Assembly (NCBI RefSeq): GCF_000379665.1
Contig: NZ_KB903369.1
Location: 202 to 64,201 of the forward strand
Origin: Butyricimonas synergistica DSM 23225
Lineage (GTDB): Bacteria; Bacteroidota; Bacteroidia; Bacteroidales; Marinifilaceae
DNA: 64,000 nt
Reading direction: 5' to 3'
Below the pieces are notes generated by a model. The model had not been told where the DNA came from, did not search any database, and saw only the letters and a program-made list of their open reading frames with translations. Numbering within the stretch: the first letter of the stretch is position 1; the number at the start of each line of letters is the position of its first letter. Of the stretch, positions 63,968 through 64,000 are shown piece after piece. The position numbers and the translations under genes were made by a program.

Positions 63968-64000
63968 AAAGACCTTCGGGAGCGTTTTTGACACGTGAGT

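Overview
The window comes from a Bacteroidota genome. Evidence is three tandem sigma/FecR/SusC/SusD loci, promoters of the TTTG-N19-21-TAnnTTTG type, many 'SusC-type' TonB receptors with STN and carboxypeptidase-like domains, and SPII lipoproteins. The absence of carbohydrate-active enzymes beside the SusC/D pairs, and the abundance of thioredoxin-fold and DUF4843/PKD-like partners, suggest a member of the Odoribacteraceae (Butyricimonas/Odoribacter type). That placement is inference only.

Region 1 (1-12.8 kb): the 3' end of a probable metalloprotease, then one tight rightward run of nine genes (1521-12734). It encodes a MltC-like lytic transglycosylase, a cytosolic zinc-ribbon clan-CD (gingipain/caspase-fold) peptidase, a zinc-ribbon/SPFH(band 7)/coiled-coil protein, a small protein, a zinc-ribbon/TM/Sel1 protein, a CsgG/LpoB-like exported protein, a DUF6175-like protein and two LPP20-type proteins. 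The set joins cytosolic, inner-membrane, periplasmic and outer-membrane parts. It is my best candidate for an undescribed system.

Region 2 (12.8-20 kb) is accessory: small membrane and lysine-rich proteins, an IS1595-family transposase, a protein-glutaminase-like lipoprotein with a clear Cys-His-Asp triad, and a roughly 2.4 kb segment with the hallmarks of an element integrated at the 3' end of tRNA-Val. That segment carries a 14-bp repeat of the tRNA end, a displaced tRNA terminator, repeated GTAACTC boxes near both ends, a lipoprotein/papain-like protease pair and a candidate small RNA, but no integrase. A tonB C-terminal relic follows.

Region 3 (20-24 kb): dps, a PAS histidine kinase broken in a G7 tract, a long palindrome made of 11-bp units, and an EamA transporter.

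Region 4 (24-64 kb): three consecutive ECF sigma / FecR anti-sigma / SusC / SusD loci, each with its own downstream module. Locus A (24.1-37.3 kb) has DUF4843 and PKD-like lipoproteins, thioredoxin-fold proteins and a trypsin-like protease, followed by a class II aldolase-like gene. Locus B (38.1-52.1 kb) has a lipoprotein, an ABC exporter with a GldF/GldG-type fusion and two overlapping MutS-like ATPase genes. Locus C (52.2-63.6 kb) has a lipoprotein and two thioredoxin-fold proteins, one with a second domain that has lost its CxxC. In each locus FecR presumably receives a signal from the receptor's STN domain and releases the sigma factor to express the receptor operon. A hairpin lies between fecR and susC in all three. 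The window ends in a large inverted repeat with a terminator.
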